A stretch of DNA of 64,000 bases from Hydrogenovibrio halophilus DSM 15072 (GTDB taxonomy: Bacteria > Pseudomonadota > Gammaproteobacteria > Thiomicrospirales > Thiomicrospiraceae), in NCBI RefSeq assembly GCF_000384235.1, contig NZ_KB913033.1, positions 2,177,164 through 2,241,163 on the forward strand, in the 5' to 3' direction. Below the pieces are notes generated by a model. The model was not told the DNA's origin, ran no database searches, and saw only the letters and a list, made by a program, of their open reading frames with translations. The position numbers and the translations under genes were made by a program. The stretch's first letter is position 1. The number at the start of each line of letters is the position of its first letter. Positions 26,678 through 38,052 of the stretch are shown here, in pieces.

Positions 26678-27313
26678 TCACTCATTCGGATCGGTAAAGG
26701 GACCTTGCCCCTGCCGGATCAATTCGGGCACATCGTCGGTAAAATCAATGATGGTGGTCGGTTCGAAGCCGCAATGGCCGCCATCGACCACCACATCGAG
26801 TGCATGACCGAGCACCTCCTGTATCTCCCAGGGATCGGTCATGGGCAGGGTCTCGCCCGGCAGAATCAGAGACACGGTAATCAGCGGTTTTTCAAAGTTT
26901 TCCAGTATGGCCCGTGCCACCACATTGGGGGTCACACGCAGACCGATGAATTTCTTTTTGGGGCTTTGCAGTCGCCTTGGGACTTCCCGGCTGGCAGGCA
27001 GAATAAAGGTATAAGGCCCCGGCAGACTGGCTTTCAGGTAACGGAACTGGGTATTTCCGACCTTGGCATAGGACGAAAGATGGCTGAGATCGTGGCACAT
27101 CAGCGCAAACGGGTGTTTGGGGTCAAGCTGGCGGATTTCACGAATGCGGTCGGTGCCTTCCTTGTTGTCCAACAGACAGCCCAGTGCATAGCCTGATTCG
27201 GTCGGATAAGCCATAATGCCGTCCTGTTCCAGTATCCTGACAACCTGATCAAGCAATCTAGGTTGCGGGGTTTCCGGGTGGATGGCGATGTATTCACATG
27301 CGCTTTTGGCCAT
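26678..27313 (-). CDS. yciO: YciO/Sua5 family protein (threonylcarbamoyl-AMP synthase-like)
   Basis: A 211-aa protein with the YrdC/Sua5 fold. GIMAYPTESGYALGC and the KHPFALMC strand form the nucleotide/tRNA cleft, and LPGPYTFIL plus the basic KKKFIGLRVT follow. Sua5/TsaC make the threonylcarbamoyl-AMP for tRNA t6A; YciO paralogues are weakly active or uncharacterised. It sits with rluB and the PHP protein, as in E. coli. Confidence 0.88.
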   Translation of the reverse strand: MAKSACEYIAIHPETPQPRLLDQVVRILEQDGIMAYPTESGYALGCLLDNKEGTDRIREIRQLDPKHPFALMCHDLSHLSSYAKVGNTQFRYLKASLPGPYTFILPASREVPRRLQSPKKKFIGLRVTPNVVARAILENFEKPLITVSLILPGETLPMTDPWEIQEVLGHALDVVVDGGHCGFEPTTIIDFTDDVPELIRQGQGPFTDPNE

Positions 27314-27362
27314 TGGGTTCTTATCCTTTTAACGTTTGTGTCTAGGTCATTGTGGCATTTTT

Positions 27363-27374
27363 ACCAGGCTTGGT
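27363..27374. repeat. Dispersed palindrome, one mismatch (ACCAGGCTTGGT)
   Basis: 11 of 12 match, with the T-rich and A-rich flanks kept (TTTTT and AGAAAA). The mismatch is CCTGG to CTTGG, the change expected from deamination of the inner methylated C of a CCWGG site. It lies between the yciO and PHP genes. Confidence 0.75.
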
Positions 27375-27393
27375 AGAAAACAGGCTGCTAGCA

Positions 27394-28272
27394 TTATACG
27401 TTAGTTGTGGGCGTGGCGCAGTCAGCCTGCCACTGACCGGAATGCGCCTGCAGCCATTCCCAAATCGGGCGGCAGGTACCCGGCAACGGATGAAGCCAGC
27501 CCAGATTGCGCCAGTGCTGTTCCGGTCGATGAAAATCCGATCCCATGGAGGCATAGAGTCCGAACTTTCTGGCGCGTTGGGCCATGCCGAATTGCTCACT
27601 GCAAACACGGGGCTGGTTGACCACTTCCAGCCCTTCGCCTCCTGCTTCCACAAATTCCGTCAACATCTGATTGAGTTTGTTGGAGGTCAGTTTGTACAAG
27701 TGCGGGTGCGCTACCACCGCAATGCCGCCCGCCGTGGTGATCCAGCGTGTGATCTCGGCCAGTGACGGCCATGCCACGTCCACAAACATCGGTTTGCCTT
27801 TTTTCAGAAAACGGTCAAAGGCCTGTTTCTGGGTACTGACATGGCCTTTTTTGACCAGCATCTGAGCAAAATGGTTGCGCCCGATCATGCCCTGACCCAC
27901 TTCGGGCAGGATATCCGGCAGCAGTGACCAATCTTTTTTATGACGAAAGCGGTCTTCGATCGCCAGCGCCCGTTTCCAGCGCAACACCCGGTTATACTGC
28001 AGCCCCTGTTGCAGAGTCGCATTGCTCACGTCCACGCCCAGCCCGACCACATGAATGGTGTGACCGCGCCACTGACAGGAAATTTCGGTGCCGGTTACCA
28101 GACAGAGATTCTTTTCGTCGGCATAAACACGGGCCTGATCATAGCCTGCGGTGGTGTCATGATCGGTGATCGCCAGATGGGTCACCGACTGCGCCAGAGC
28201 GCGGTCAATCAGTTCGGTCGGTGTTAAACTGCCATCGGAGGCAGAGGTGTGGCAATGAAAATCGGGCTTCAC
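27394..28272 (-). CDS. rnm: PHP domain protein, RNase AM / YciV (TrpH) type
   Basis: A 292-aa metal-dependent PHP hydrolase. DFHCHTSASDG at the N-terminus, ITDHDTTAG, AHPHLYKL and GSDFHRP supply the metal ligands. In E. coli the homologue is a 5'-3' exoribonuclease that trims rRNA 5' ends. I choose the GTG at 28272, because AGGAG lies just upstream and the homologue begins there; the frame is open to a TTG at 28326 but without a binding site. It is followed by yciO, as in E. coli. Confidence 0.88.
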   Translation of the reverse strand: MKPDFHCHTSASDGSLTPTELIDRALAQSVTHLAITDHDTTAGYDQARVYADEKNLCLVTGTEISCQWRGHTIHVVGLGVDVSNATLQQGLQYNRVLRWKRALAIEDRFRHKKDWSLLPDILPEVGQGMIGRNHFAQMLVKKGHVSTQKQAFDRFLKKGKPMFVDVAWPSLAEITRWITTAGGIAVVAHPHLYKLTSNKLNQMLTEFVEAGGEGLEVVNQPRVCSEQFGMAQRARKFGLYASMGSDFHRPEQHWRNLGWLHPLPGTCRPIWEWLQAHSGQWQADCATPTTNV

Positions 28273-28465
28273 GTTGCTCCTGGTATTGAGAATGATCGTC
28301 TTTGCGGCCCTTTCTTTCGTGCTCAAAGGCCGCTAAAATGCTGCAACGAGTCCTGTCATCAGACTCTGTATATTGATAGTTTACCAGACGCCGTGCGGAT
28401 GGGTTAAGCAAGCCCACCCTGTTTTCTGACGCTCTAAAGGTCACCCATGAGGTGTATGAGGTTGT

Positions 28466-29122
28466 ATGAAGCTTTTATTTGATTTGTTCCCCGTGATTTT
28501 GTTTTTTATTGCCTTCAAAATGTATGGCATTTACATCGCCACGGCGGTGGCCATTGTCGCTTCCATTGCGCAGGTGGCATTCGTGTATGCCAAAAATCGC
28601 AAAGTGGAAAAAATGCACCTGATCACTTTGGCGTTGATTGTGATTCTGGGGGGCGCCACTCTGATCTTCCAGGACGAAGACTTCATCAAATGGAAGCCCA
28701 CTGTGGTCAACTGGGGCTTTGCGCTGGTGTTTGTGGCCAGTCACTTTATCGGCAAAAAACCGATCATTGAACGCATGATGGATCAGGCGATCACCCTGCC
28801 CAAGCAGGCCTGGTTAAGATTGAGCCAGATGTGGGTGGCGTTTTTCGTTTTTTCCGGGGTGGCCAATATTTACGTCGCTTACCAGTACAGCACCGACACC
28901 TGGGTCAATTTCAAGCTGTTTGGTCTGATGGGACTGACCTTCGCCTTTATCGTGCTGCAGGGGCTTTATATCGCCCGTTATGTCAAACAGGATGAGCGTG
29001 AAGAGGCCGAATCCGACGTGCTGGACCGTTCCATGGAAACCCTGGGCGACGCTGAGTTTGATTCGGGGGCCGTGCACCAGAAAAACAGCGATTCCGGCAC
29101 CAGTGCCGATACCAAGCGTTAA
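28466..29122 (+). CDS. yciB: Inner membrane protein YciB (septation protein A family)
   Basis: A 218-aa inner-membrane protein with five hydrophobic helices. LFDLFPVILFFIAF is the usual N-terminus and KPTVVNWGFALVF is central. A longer than usual hydrophilic C-terminal tail (about 40 aa) is present. Homologues affect cell-envelope and division functions. GAGG lies 6-7 nt before the ATG. It starts a plus-strand group with yciI, the LexA-like gene, the asparaginase-like gene and a transporter. Confidence 0.9.
   Translation: MKLLFDLFPVILFFIAFKMYGIYIATAVAIVASIAQVAFVYAKNRKVEKMHLITLALIVILGGATLIFQDEDFIKWKPTVVNWGFALVFVASHFIGKKPIIERMMDQAITLPKQAWLRLSQMWVAFFVFSGVANIYVAYQYSTDTWVNFKLFGLMGLTFAFIVLQGLYIARYVKQDEREEAESDVLDRSMETLGDAEFDSGAVHQKNSDSGTSADTKR
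28803..28814. repeat. Dispersed palindrome, one mismatch (AGCAGGCCTGGT)
   Basis: 11 of 12 match (C to G at base 2), inside yciB, followed by TAAG. Confidence 0.6.
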
Positions 29123-29149
29123 CACAAACGTTAAAACGGAGACGCGGAT

Positions 29150-29464
29150 ATGTACTATGCCATTTATGCCGAAGACGTTGAAAACAGCCTGCCACTCAGA
29201 GCCCAGGCCCGTGAAGGCCATATTGCCCGGCTCAAGGAAATGGAAGCCGCCGGTCGCCTGATGCTGGCCGGGCCTTTTCCGGCAGTGGATTCCGAGGCAC
29301 CGGGCGACGCCGGATTCACCGGCAGCCTGATTGTGGCGCAGTTTGATTCGCTGGAGGCCGCCAGAGAATGGGCCGAAGCCGATCCCTACAATGCCGCCGG
29401 GGTCTATCAAACGGTCACTGTCAAACCGTTCAAACCGGTGCTGCCGGCTTCCATGGCTCAATAA
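29150..29464 (+). CDS. yciI: YciI family protein
   Basis: A 104-aa ferredoxin-like-fold protein. YAIYAEDVENS, then RLKEMEAAGRLMLAGPFP, and EWAEADPYNAAGVYQ are the family features, with the conserved His/Asp replaced in part by RPGHI-like AREGHI. YciI proteins resemble muconolactone isomerases; no activity is firmly known for most. It lies directly after yciB, a common pairing. Confidence 0.9.
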   Translation: MYYAIYAEDVENSLPLRAQAREGHIARLKEMEAAGRLMLAGPFPAVDSEAPGDAGFTGSLIVAQFDSLEAAREWAEADPYNAAGVYQTVTVKPFKPVLPASMAQ

Positions 29465-29478
29465 TGACGGAGACTGTC

Positions 29479-29952
29479 ATGCCCAATGTTGCTTACCTGA
29501 TTCCCAAACGCCAGCTCAAAAGCCAGCGTCCCGATGTCACCGCGGACGATCCGGTTGAGTTGATTGACATCGAACTAGTGGAAGTGCCCCTTCTGGGCTG
29601 GACTTCGGCCGGTGACCCAATTCAGATGGAAATGGATTACGACACCGTTTCCGTGCCTCAGTCCATGGTGCGCAAGGAAACCTTTGCCCTGCGGGTCAAG
29701 GGCGATTCCATGATTGAAGAGAGCATTCACGATGGCGACATTGTGATCATCGAACGCCGTGCCAGTGCAGAGAACGGGGAATCGGTGGTGGTGCGGATCA
29801 ATCAGGAAGAAGTTACCATGAAAAAATTCTACATCGAAAAACAAGGCATTCGTCTGCAACCGGCCAATGCGGCGCTGGAACCGATATACATCACCAATGA
29901 CCAGATTGAGATTCTGGGCATTGTCACCGGCATTTTGCGCCAGCCGGACTGA
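29479..29952 (+). CDS. LexA/UmuD-like S24 autopeptidase without a DNA-binding domain
   Basis: A 157-aa protein covering only the C-terminal LexA-like domain. The self-cleavage dipeptide Ala44-Gly45 is in SAGDP, the nucleophile Ser77 in KGDSMIE, and the general-base Lys115 in VTMKK. The first 30 residues have no helix-turn-helix; LexA is about 200 aa. I choose the ATG at 29479 (GGAG 7 nt upstream) over that at 29464. UmuD has the same plan, but no umuC is nearby. It may be a RecA-responsive or self-cleaving regulator; that is an inference. The next gene starts 3 bp later. Confidence 0.8.
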   Translation: MPNVAYLIPKRQLKSQRPDVTADDPVELIDIELVEVPLLGWTSAGDPIQMEMDYDTVSVPQSMVRKETFALRVKGDSMIEESIHDGDIVIIERRASAENGESVVVRINQEEVTMKKFYIEKQGIRLQPANAALEPIYITNDQIEILGIVTGILRQPD

Positions 29953-29954
29953 GC

Positions 29955-30473
29955 ATGACCACCCTTTTGATTACCGGTGGCACCCTCGACAAGGACTACC
30001 AGCCGTTGAGCGGCGAACTGGAATTTGAGCAGACCCATCTGTCTGCGATGCTGAAACAAAACCGCGTTCAGCCTTTTCCCACCATGAAAACGCTCATGCT
30101 CAAAGACAGTCTGGCCATGACTCAAGCTGACCGCCAAACCATTCTGGACGCCTGTCTCAATCAGGCTAGTCAACGGATTGTCATCACCCACGGCACCGAT
30201 ACCATGGTGGAAACCGCCCGGTTTCTGCTGGCGGCCTCCGACCCCGATTTGCCCGCCAAAACGATTGTTCTGACCGGGGCCATGCGTCCCTGGGCGCTGG
30301 GTCGTTCGGACGCCGATTTCAATCTGGGCGCCGCCCTGATGGCGGCGCAATGCCTGACGCCCGGGGTGTATGTCTGCATGAACGGTCAGGTGTTTCCCGC
30401 TGACCGGGTCGAAAAAAACCGGGCCAGCGGTCGGTTCGAACGGTTGTCTTCGCCCCACTCCTCTCATTCATGA
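29955..30473 (+). CDS. One-domain asparaginase-like protein
   Basis: A 172-aa protein that matches only the N-terminal domain of type I/II asparaginases, about half the usual length. The first catalytic Thr is in LLITGGTLDK and the second Thr-Asp pair in THGTDTMVETA. KTIVLTGAMRPW follows and the frame ends soon after DADFNLGAALM. Short one-domain members are known from other genomes, but their activity is unclear. It overlaps the following transporter gene by 4 bp (ATGA). Confidence 0.82.
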   Translation: MTTLLITGGTLDKDYQPLSGELEFEQTHLSAMLKQNRVQPFPTMKTLMLKDSLAMTQADRQTILDACLNQASQRIVITHGTDTMVETARFLLAASDPDLPAKTIVLTGAMRPWALGRSDADFNLGAALMAAQCLTPGVYVCMNGQVFPADRVEKNRASGRFERLSSPHSSHS

Positions 30474-31381
30474 AACTGGCTTTGTCCTATCTGGGCGTGG
30501 TCTTTATCTGGGCCACCACCCCGCTGGCGATTCAGTGGAGCGGTCAGGACGACTGGTTTCTGGGTGTGGCCGGACGCATTCTGATCAGCGCGCTGCTGAT
30601 CATTCCCATTCTGTTCTGGGTCACCCGTCGTCCGGTGACGCTTCAGGCTTCGGCGCTGAAAGTGTATGCCGCTGCCGCACTGGGCATGTTGGGCGGGATG
30701 ACGCCCATGTATTACGCCGCCCAGACCATGCCCTCCGGCTGGATTTCCCTGATTTTTGGCCTGACCCCGATGTTGATCGGGCTGTTTGCGGCCTACCTGC
30801 TCAACGACAACGCCATGACCCTGAAAAAATGGACCGGAATTGTGGTCAGTTTCAGCGGTCTGGCACTGGTGCTCGCGCCCCAGTGGACCATGCAATTTCA
30901 CCCGCATTTGGGCATCGGCGTCGCATTGGCACTGCTGGCCGCCGCCAGCCATTCTATGAGCACGGTGCTGGTCAAGCGTTTCAACCGTTCTTTGCAGTTG
31001 CCCAACACCCACATTGTGGCTGCCGCAGTCTGGTTGACCAGTCTGGTGTATCTGCTGATCGCGCCGGACTTTGTGACCCAGTTGCCGCAGCTTTCGCCTC
31101 AATCTCTGGGGGCCATCGTTTATCTGGGCGTTCTCGGCTCTCTGCTTGGGTTTATTTTGTACTATTACGTGCTGCACCATCTGGATGCGGTACGCATCGG
31201 TCTGATCCCGCTGATCACACCGGTGATGGCGCTGTTGCTGGGCTATTTTCTCAACAACGAACCCCTCACGCCGACCATCGCCGCCGGTGCGGCTCTGGTG
31301 GTGTTTGGGCTGCTGGTTTTTGAATTCGGACAGCATTTGTCGCCCAGAACGTTGCGACTGCTGGCATCACGTTGGTTTTGA
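30470..31381 (+). CDS. EamA/DMT family transporter
   Basis: A 303-aa membrane protein with ten predicted helices in two EamA halves; VVFIWATTPLAIQWSG begins the first. The carrier's substrate is unknown. It is translationally coupled to the asparaginase-like gene, so a role with aspartate/asparagine or a related amide is possible but unproven. Confidence 0.85.
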   Translation: MKLALSYLGVVFIWATTPLAIQWSGQDDWFLGVAGRILISALLIIPILFWVTRRPVTLQASALKVYAAAALGMLGGMTPMYYAAQTMPSGWISLIFGLTPMLIGLFAAYLLNDNAMTLKKWTGIVVSFSGLALVLAPQWTMQFHPHLGIGVALALLAAASHSMSTVLVKRFNRSLQLPNTHIVAAAVWLTSLVYLLIAPDFVTQLPQLSPQSLGAIVYLGVLGSLLGFILYYYVLHHLDAVRIGLIPLITPVMALLLGYFLNNEPLTPTIAAGAALVVFGLLVFEFGQHLSPRTLRLLASRWF

Positions 31382-31409
31382 AGTATTCGGTTACAAAAGG
31401 ATAATAAGT

Positions 31410-31724
31410 ATGCGATACACGTTTTTGAAATGGATGGCTCTGTTTGAAGGCACGTCATTGTTGCTGTTGCTGGGCGTGGCGATGCCGCTGAAATACGTCT
31501 GGGGGCATGCGGAAGTGGTCAGTGTGGTCGGCATGGCGCACGGGTTGCTGTTTATCGCGTTCAACCTGGTGCTGCTGTATTACGCGGTGCGCAGCCCCAT
31601 GACCGAAATGCAGGCGTTCAAAGGCTTTATCGCGTCCCTGATCCCAACGGGCACCTTTGTGTACAAGGCCACGGTGTTGAAACGGCTGAGCGAACAAGCA
31701 GCCAACAAACCAAGCGCCCGGTAA
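31410..31724 (+). CDS. DUF3817 family membrane protein
   Basis: A 104-aa protein with three hydrophobic helices. The signature FLKWMALFEGTSLLLLLGVA at the N-terminus and the GMAHGLLFIAF central segment are those of DUF3817. The ATG at 31410 has AAGG upstream; the open frame before it is the overlap with the transporter gene. No function is known. Confidence 0.85.
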   Translation: MRYTFLKWMALFEGTSLLLLLGVAMPLKYVWGHAEVVSVVGMAHGLLFIAFNLVLLYYAVRSPMTEMQAFKGFIASLIPTGTFVYKATVLKRLSEQAANKPSAR

Positions 31725-31736
31725 ATGGGCTTTTTC

Positions 31737-31748
31737 ACCAGGCCTGGT
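31737..31748. repeat. Dispersed palindrome ACCAGGCCTGGT, copy 7 (exact)
   Basis: Exact copy in the short convergent gap between the DUF3817 gene and darP, with TTTTTC on the left and TAAAA on the right. Confidence 0.95.
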
Positions 31749-31765
31749 TAAAATCAGGGTTCGGT

Positions 31766-32314
31766 TCAGACGAATTCGAGTTCTTTCAGATATTGGAAGA
31801 TCTGGCGACTGGCCTTGGGCGGCTTTTCGGCACTGGCTTCGCGCTGCGCATTGCGAATCAGCTGACGCAAATGCGAACGGTCCAGTTGCGGTGCCTGCTC
31901 AATCAGCTCCGACAGAGCCGCATCGCCTTCTGCTACCAAACGGTCGCGCCAGAGTTCCAGTTTGTGCAGTTGCGCATTCTGGCGCTTGGCCGACTGCTCC
32001 ATTTCCATGAAACGTTGCTTGATCGCTGGCAGCAAATCCTCGTTCTGGCGTAGTAACTTGCCCACAAACTGACGCTGGCGTTTGATCGCCGGGCCTTTTT
32101 TGAGCTTTTTCAGTTCCAGCACCGCATTGTGCACCTCGTCGGGCAGGTGAAACCGCTTGAGTCTGTCCGGGCTCAGTTCGGCCAGCTGGAGACCCAGATC
32201 GGTCACGGCCTGCGCCGCTTTTTTGATGTCGGTGCGGCTTTCAAACGCTTCCTGTTCCCAGTCGGGCGTGGTTTTTTCAATGGTTTGTCGATTAACGTTT
32301 CGGGCGCGTACCAT
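31766..32314 (-). CDS. darP: Dual-action ribosomal maturation protein DarP (YjgA)
   Basis: A 182-aa helical, basic protein that helps late 50S subunit maturation. RLKRFHLPDEVHNAVLELKK and RQRQFVGKLLR, with the helical ending RQIFQYLKELE, are typical. GAGGA precedes the ATG at a distance. The ligA gene is 12 bp upstream on the same strand. Confidence 0.92.
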   Translation of the reverse strand: MVRARNVNRQTIEKTTPDWEQEAFESRTDIKKAAQAVTDLGLQLAELSPDRLKRFHLPDEVHNAVLELKKLKKGPAIKRQRQFVGKLLRQNEDLLPAIKQRFMEMEQSAKRQNAQLHKLELWRDRLVAEGDAALSELIEQAPQLDRSHLRQLIRNAQREASAEKPPKASRQIFQYLKELEFV

Positions 32315-32326
32315 AAAATGATGTCC

Positions 32327-35295
<2,969 letters not shown>

Positions 35296-35476
35296 CCGGT
35301 ATTCCTTTGATTGGGATGGCACAAGCGAGCAAGGCCGATCTGACAGGCATTGGCGCTTATTATTAGATAGGAGGATTTTACTTTAAATGCGCAGCAAAAA
35401 AAAGCACTCCGGCTGGCCGCGAGCCGCAATCAGACGCTAAAATGGCAGGCAGACTGATAAAAAATGGAGAAAATCC

Positions 35477-36871
35477 GTGCGCGAAGCCAGCCAAAAGCCC
35501 GTTCAAGCCGACGCACCCAGCATTCTGGGGGTGGATTTGGGAACGTCCGGTGTGCGTCTCTGTCTTTACGATCGCCATGAGCGGACGGCCCTGGCTTTGG
35601 TCGAATCCGGTTTCGATCCGGACATCGGTGATCCGAACCGGCCCGAAGTCTGGTCGGACGCCCTGTCGCGGACCTTGACCCAGCTTCAACACTCCCATCC
35701 GCTTTGGTTGGGTCGGGTCGATGCGGTGATCGCCGACGCCACCTCCTCCAGCGTGTGTCTCAGTCAGCCAAATGCGGGGCCAGTCACGGATTTTCTGATG
35801 TACAACGACAAGCGTGCGCGCATTCAGGCCGAACGCTACGCCCTTACCGTTCCCAAAGACACCGCCGCACACGGAGCCACCAGCACTCTGGCCAAGTGCC
35901 TTTGGCTGATCGAACAGGCTCTGAGCAAACCGATTCTGGGCGAACGCTCGAACCCGCAATCCACCTTTGCGATCACCCATCAAATCGATTGGCTCAACCA
36001 GTGGCTGACCGGCCAGAACGACCTGCCGACCGACAGCAACAACGCCCTGAAGCTGGGAGTGGACCCGAAAACCAACCAATGGCCTGACTGGGTGCGGAAC
36101 GAAATCCAGGCGTCCTTGCAGCGGTCCGATCTCAACGTGACTCTGAACCTGCCGCAGGTGGTCGCTCCCACTACCGCGCTGGCCCCCATTGCGCCAGCAC
36201 TGGCCCAACGCTTTGGTTTGAAGCCGACAGCCACCGTCCACGCGGGCACCACCGACAGCATTGCCGGTTTTTTTTCCACAGGCGCCCGTCAGGCTGGCGA
36301 AGCGGTCTCGTCTCTGGGATCGACACTGGCACTGAAATTACTGAGCCAGACCCCGGTGTTTGCGCCGCAATACGGGGTTTACAGCCACAAAGTCGGTCCT
36401 TGGTGGCTGGCTGGGGGGGCGTCCAATACAGGCGGACAGGTGTTGCTGGGGCGCTATGGTCTGACTCAACTCCAACAATGGAGCAAATCGTCGCTGACAG
36501 CGACCGAAATGCAGCAGCACATCGGGGCGCTCGATTATTATCCATTGCTTGAGGTGGGGGAACGCTTTCCAATTCAGGACCCGGACAAACGCCCAAATTT
36601 TGAACCCCAGGCGCCGGATGCCTTCACCGAATTTCTGGCGGTTCTGGCCGGACTGGTCAAGATCGAAGCGCTGGGTTATCAGCAGCTGCAACAATTGGGG
36701 GCCACACCAGTGCACAGCATACACAGCGTGGGCGGTGGCCTGAAAAACCCTTTGTGGCAGCGCTTACGCCAGAGCCAGCTGCCTCTGACCACCACCCCGC
36801 CGCTGAGTGAACAGGCGGCCTACGGCGTGGCGCGTCTGCTGCATCTGGCCGAAAATCGCTTCGAAGATTAA
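35477..36871 (+). CDS. FGGY-family sugar kinase (xylulo-/ribulokinase-like)
   Basis: A 464-aa carbohydrate kinase. ILGVDLGTSGVRLCLYD is the phosphate loop, then IADATSSSVCL, then AGTTDSIAGFFSTGA and HSVGGGLKNPLWQ of the second domain. Short members of this kind are closest to the D-ribulose/xylulose-type kinases of plants and cyanobacteria. A GTG start with GGAG upstream is used. It ends in a 4-bp tail-to-tail overlap with the HAD phosphatase gene. Confidence 0.85.
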   Translation: MREASQKPVQADAPSILGVDLGTSGVRLCLYDRHERTALALVESGFDPDIGDPNRPEVWSDALSRTLTQLQHSHPLWLGRVDAVIADATSSSVCLSQPNAGPVTDFLMYNDKRARIQAERYALTVPKDTAAHGATSTLAKCLWLIEQALSKPILGERSNPQSTFAITHQIDWLNQWLTGQNDLPTDSNNALKLGVDPKTNQWPDWVRNEIQASLQRSDLNVTLNLPQVVAPTTALAPIAPALAQRFGLKPTATVHAGTTDSIAGFFSTGARQAGEAVSSLGSTLALKLLSQTPVFAPQYGVYSHKVGPWWLAGGASNTGGQVLLGRYGLTQLQQWSKSSLTATEMQQHIGALDYYPLLEVGERFPIQDPDKRPNFEPQAPDAFTEFLAVLAGLVKIEALGYQQLQQLGATPVHSIHSVGGGLKNPLWQRLRQSQLPLTTTPPLSEQAAYGVARLLHLAENRFED

Positions 36872-37638
36872 GCCGTCACCAGCTGTCTGATCAAAGCCAG
36901 ATCCACGTACGTCTGATCGCTTGCGACCGAAGCACGCTGGCCGCCCAGAACCGTGTAAGGCTGTCCCGGTTCGCCCAGGTCGGTCAAAGTGAGCAGGGCC
37001 TTGGAAAAGTCGTCATCGCGAGTGTAGTCATTGACCGTGACCAGAGTGGGCACACCCGCACTCAGCGATGAGCGGATGCCGTTGTCCGAATCTTCCAGTG
37101 CCAGACACTGTTCCGGTGCAAGGTCCATGTTTTCCAGCGTCCAGTGATAAATGTCCGGCGCCGGTTTTTTGGCGGGCACAATATCGCCGGCGGCGATCAC
37201 TTCAAACCAGGTTTCCGAATCCGGGCCCAGCGTGTGGGTCAGCAAGGCCGTCACATTGGCCGGTGTGGTGGTGGTCACCACCGCCAGGCGCATTCCGGTC
37301 GCTCTGGCTTCGTGGATCAGACGTTCCACCCCCGGGCGCAGCGGAATTTTGCCCTCGCTGAGCAGCTGAGTGTAAAACCGGGTTTTGGCCGCATGCAGTC
37401 CTTTGACAAAACCGTCAAAATCACCAGGCCTGGTAAATTCGGTATTGAAACGTTCCAGATAATAACGAATCCGCTCCTTGCCGCCGGTCACAGCCAGCAA
37501 CTGACCGTAAAGCGCTTCGTCCCAATGCCAGTCCAGCCCCGCTTCGTCAAACGCCAGGTTAAAAGCGACCCGGTGCCCGTCTTTTTCGGTATCGGCCAGC
37601 GTGCCGTCCACATCAAACAATAAAGCTTCCAGCGCCAT
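36868..37638 (-). CDS. HAD-IA phosphatase, CbbY type
   Basis: A 256-aa HAD phosphatase. FDVDGTLADTEKDGHRVAFN holds the nucleophile Asp, VTTTTPANV the second motif, and LALEDSDNGIRSSLSAG the acidic motif. The long cap and the DTEKDGHR cap motif fit CbbY, which clears xylulose 1,5-bisphosphate near Rubisco genes in autotrophs. No Rubisco genes are in the window. AAAGGAG precedes the ATG at 37638, so the frame to 37686 is not used. It carries one exact dispersed palindrome. Confidence 0.85.
   Translation of the reverse strand: MALEALLFDVDGTLADTEKDGHRVAFNLAFDEAGLDWHWDEALYGQLLAVTGGKERIRYYLERFNTEFTRPGDFDGFVKGLHAAKTRFYTQLLSEGKIPLRPGVERLIHEARATGMRLAVVTTTTPANVTALLTHTLGPDSETWFEVIAAGDIVPAKKPAPDIYHWTLENMDLAPEQCLALEDSDNGIRSSLSAGVPTLVTVNDYTRDDDFSKALLTLTDLGEPGQPYTVLGGQRASVASDQTYVDLALIRQLVTA
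37423..37434. repeat. Dispersed palindrome ACCAGGCCTGGT, copy 8 (exact)
   Basis: Exact copy inside the HAD phosphatase gene, read there as TRPGD. AAAATC lies on the left and AAATTC on the right. Confidence 0.9.
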
Positions 37639-38052
37639 TCTTTTCTCCTTTGAATCATCCGAGTCCTTTGCACGAGCTGGAGACACGGATAAAAATGGTT
37701 AAAATTTCCCATATTTTCGTTGAGAAACTTCCGAATAGCCAGCTATTCGCTGCGTTTCCCGCCTCAAACGAAGAACTCGACGCCCGAAGGGGTAAGTCGA
37801 GAATCTGGAAAATTTTCTCTCATTTTTCCCTCGCGTTCCACTCGTACAAATGACTCTCCATTTCTGTCGCGTATTAAAGCGGATTCCGGACAATTTACAA
37901 GAGCCATCGAACAAAAAGACACCACTTTTCCTGACAAATTGGCGGGGTTTTCAGCGAATATATGTTGTCACTGTCTGCAAAACTTGGTATAAAACGCAGT
38001 TAATTTCAAACAGAGCCTCAACGAGCAGGCGCGTCAAGCTAAGGAAATCATT
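37639..38052. other. 414-bp intergenic region with several short inverted repeats
   Basis: No convincing gene is seen. It holds CGAATAGC-CA-GCTATTCG (37732-37749), CTCGAC/GTCGAG (37776-37781 with 37796-37801) and GAAAATTTTC (37808-37817), then the dksA promoter. The cluster of inverted repeats within 86 bp could be a structured RNA, a leftover small element or a regulatory site. Confidence 0.45.
37965..37993 (+). promoter_or_regulatory. Sigma-70 promoter of dksA
   Basis: TTGTCA at 37965-37970 and TATAAA at 37988-37993, with an ideal 17-bp spacer. The start codon of dksA lies 60 bp downstream. Confidence 0.75.
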
